Assembly (NCBI RefSeq): GCF_008329605.1
Contig: NZ_NPKO01000010.1
Location: 62,001-126,000, forward strand
Direction: 5' to 3'
From: Mycolicibacterium sp. P9-64
GTDB lineage: Bacteria > Actinomycetota > Actinomycetes > Mycobacteriales > Mycobacteriaceae
Length of the DNA: 64,000 nt
Of this stretch, positions 63,170 to 64,000 are shown piece by piece. The notes under the pieces are model-generated. The model saw only the letters and a program-made list of their open reading frames with translations, was not told the origin of the DNA and searched no databases. How positions within the stretch are numbered: position 1 is the first letter of the stretch; each line of letters begins with the position of its first letter. A program made the position numbers and the translations under genes.

Positions 63170-64000
63170 TCAGTCGGCTTCGCTGAGCCAGCGCTCGCTG
63201 TCGATGGCGGCCGAACAGCCCATACCGGACGCCGTGATGGCTTGACGGTAGGTGTGATCGACGAGATCGCCGGCGGCGAAGACGCCCTCGACCGACGTGT
63301 AGGTGGTGCGACCCACGACCTTGACGTAGCCCTCGTCGTCGAGCTCGACCTGACCGCGGACCAGCTCCGACCTTGGGTCGTGGCCGATCGCAACGAACAC
63401 ACCGGTGACCGCGAGCTTGGACTCCTCGCCGGTGACGGTGTCACGTAGCCGCAAGCCAGTCACCTTGGGCTCGCCCTCGACCTGCGTGACCGCGGTGTTG
63501 GTGAGGATGGTGATCTTCGGGTTGGCCTTGGCCCGCTCGAACATGATCTTGGAGGCGCGGAACTCCTCGCGCCGGTGGATCAGGGTCACGTTGCTGGCGA
63601 ACTTGGTGAGGAAGATGGCCTCTTCCATGGCCGAGTCGCCGCCGCCGATCACGGCGATGTCCTGGTCGCGGAAGAAGAAGCCGTCGCAGGTGGCGCAGGT
63701 GCTGACACCAGTGCCGATGCGCTCCTGCTCACCGGGGATGCCGAGGTAGCGTGCGGCCGCGCCCATCGCGAGGATCACCGAGCGCGCCTGGAAGGTCTCG
63801 TCACCGACGGTGACGGTCTTCACGGCACCTTCGAGGGAGACCTCGTCGACGTCCTCCATGCGCAGGTCAGCGCCGAAACGGATCGCCTGTTCGCGCATCT
63901 CCTCCATGAGCTCGGGGCCGGTGATGCCCTCCCGGAAGCCGGGGAAGTTCTCCACCTCCGTGGTGGTCATGAGCGCGCCGCCGAACTGGACGCCTTCGAA
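63170..64000 (-). CDS. trxB: Thioredoxin reductase (partial, 5' end outside the window)
   Basis: At least 277 codons of the C-terminal part. The redox-active ATCDGFFFRDQ with CATC, the NADPH motif VIGGGDSAMEEAIFLTKFAS and the FAD-binding GVFAAGDLVDHTYRQAITASGMGCSAAI are seen. The upstream frame runs to 64000 (FEGVQFGGALMTTTEVENFPG), so the start is beyond the edge. It recycles thioredoxin with NADPH. Confidence 0.96.
   Translation of the reverse strand, partial: FEGVQFGGALMTTTEVENFPGFREGITGPELMEEMREQAIRFGADLRMEDVDEVSLEGAVKTVTVGDETFQARSVILAMGAAARYLGIPGEQERIGTGVSTCATCDGFFFRDQDIAVIGGGDSAMEEAIFLTKFASNVTLIHRREEFRASKIMFERAKANPKITILTNTAVTQVEGEPKVTGLRLRDTVTGEESKLAVTGVFVAIGHDPRSELVRGQVELDDEGYVKVVGRTTYTSVEGVFAAGDLVDHTYRQAITASGMGCSAAIDSERWLSEAD

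Overview
The window is a high-GC actinobacterial chromosome segment spanning the replication origin of a mycobacterium. It looks like a rapid grower of the Mycolicibacterium type; the species cannot be fixed from sequence alone. The gene order parB-parA-rsmG-jag-yidC-yidD-rnpA-rpmH-dnaA-dnaN-gnd-recF-dciA-gyrB-gyrA-DUF3566-tRNA-Ile-tRNA-Ala, then ppiA-crgA-trpG-pknB-pknA-pbpA-rodA-pstP-fhaB-fhaA-tRNA-Leu and whiB5, is the M. tuberculosis Rv3913-Rv0023 order read on the opposite strand. The gnd gene between dnaN and recF points to a fast grower, and an AAC(2')-I acetyltransferase fits the same group.

Layout. 1-1.4 kb: end of an unknown gene, a double-HTH regulator and a WhiB5-like iron-sulfur protein. 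1.7-23.4 kb: an accessory block between whiB5 and tRNA-Leu/fhaA. It holds EVE, pirin, thioesterase and PPOX-fold genes, a molybdopterin oxidoreductase with a divergent TetR regulator, a STAS protein, a zinc-protease lipoprotein, a small secreted peptide, a purine (allantoin) catabolic regulon and an aminoglycoside 2'-N-acetyltransferase. 23.5-33.8 kb: a truncated Rrf2 gene, tRNA-Leu and the fhaA-fhaB-pstP-rodA-pbpA-pknA-pknB cell-wall and signalling operon. 33.8-45.2 kb: trpG, DUF881, crgA, a PH-domain membrane protein, ppiA, cwsA, an inserted ECF42 sigma factor/YCII pair, tRNA-Ala, a tiny DLW-39-like gene, tRNA-Ile, DUF3566, gyrA and gyrB. 45.4-57.2 kb: dciA, recF, gnd, dnaN, oriC, dnaA, rpmH, rnpA, yidD, yidC, jag, rsmG, parA and parB. 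57.4-64 kb: a GNAT-like gene, an inserted amidohydrolase/AraC pair, cwlM, trxA and the 3' part of trxB.

The allantoin regulon is the most complete accessory pathway. Allantoinase, allantoicase, glyoxylate carboligase, tartronate semialdehyde reductase, hydroxypyruvate isomerase, glycerate kinase and an AH_C-like small protein are in one minus-strand operon. An NCS1 permease and an Asp/Glu-racemase-family protein are on the plus strand, followed by an IclR regulator. Two copies of the inverted repeat TTTCG-N5-CGAAA lie between the two divergent arms, and a degenerate third copy precedes the IclR gene, so this protein probably controls all three units. No recognisable ureidoglycolate lyase or hydrolase is present.

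The core contains two perfect parS sites (one forms the first codons of rsmG, the other lies inside parA), clustered DnaA boxes on both sides of dnaA, and a triplicated 26-bp element with a ribosome-binding site and start codon in front of pstP.
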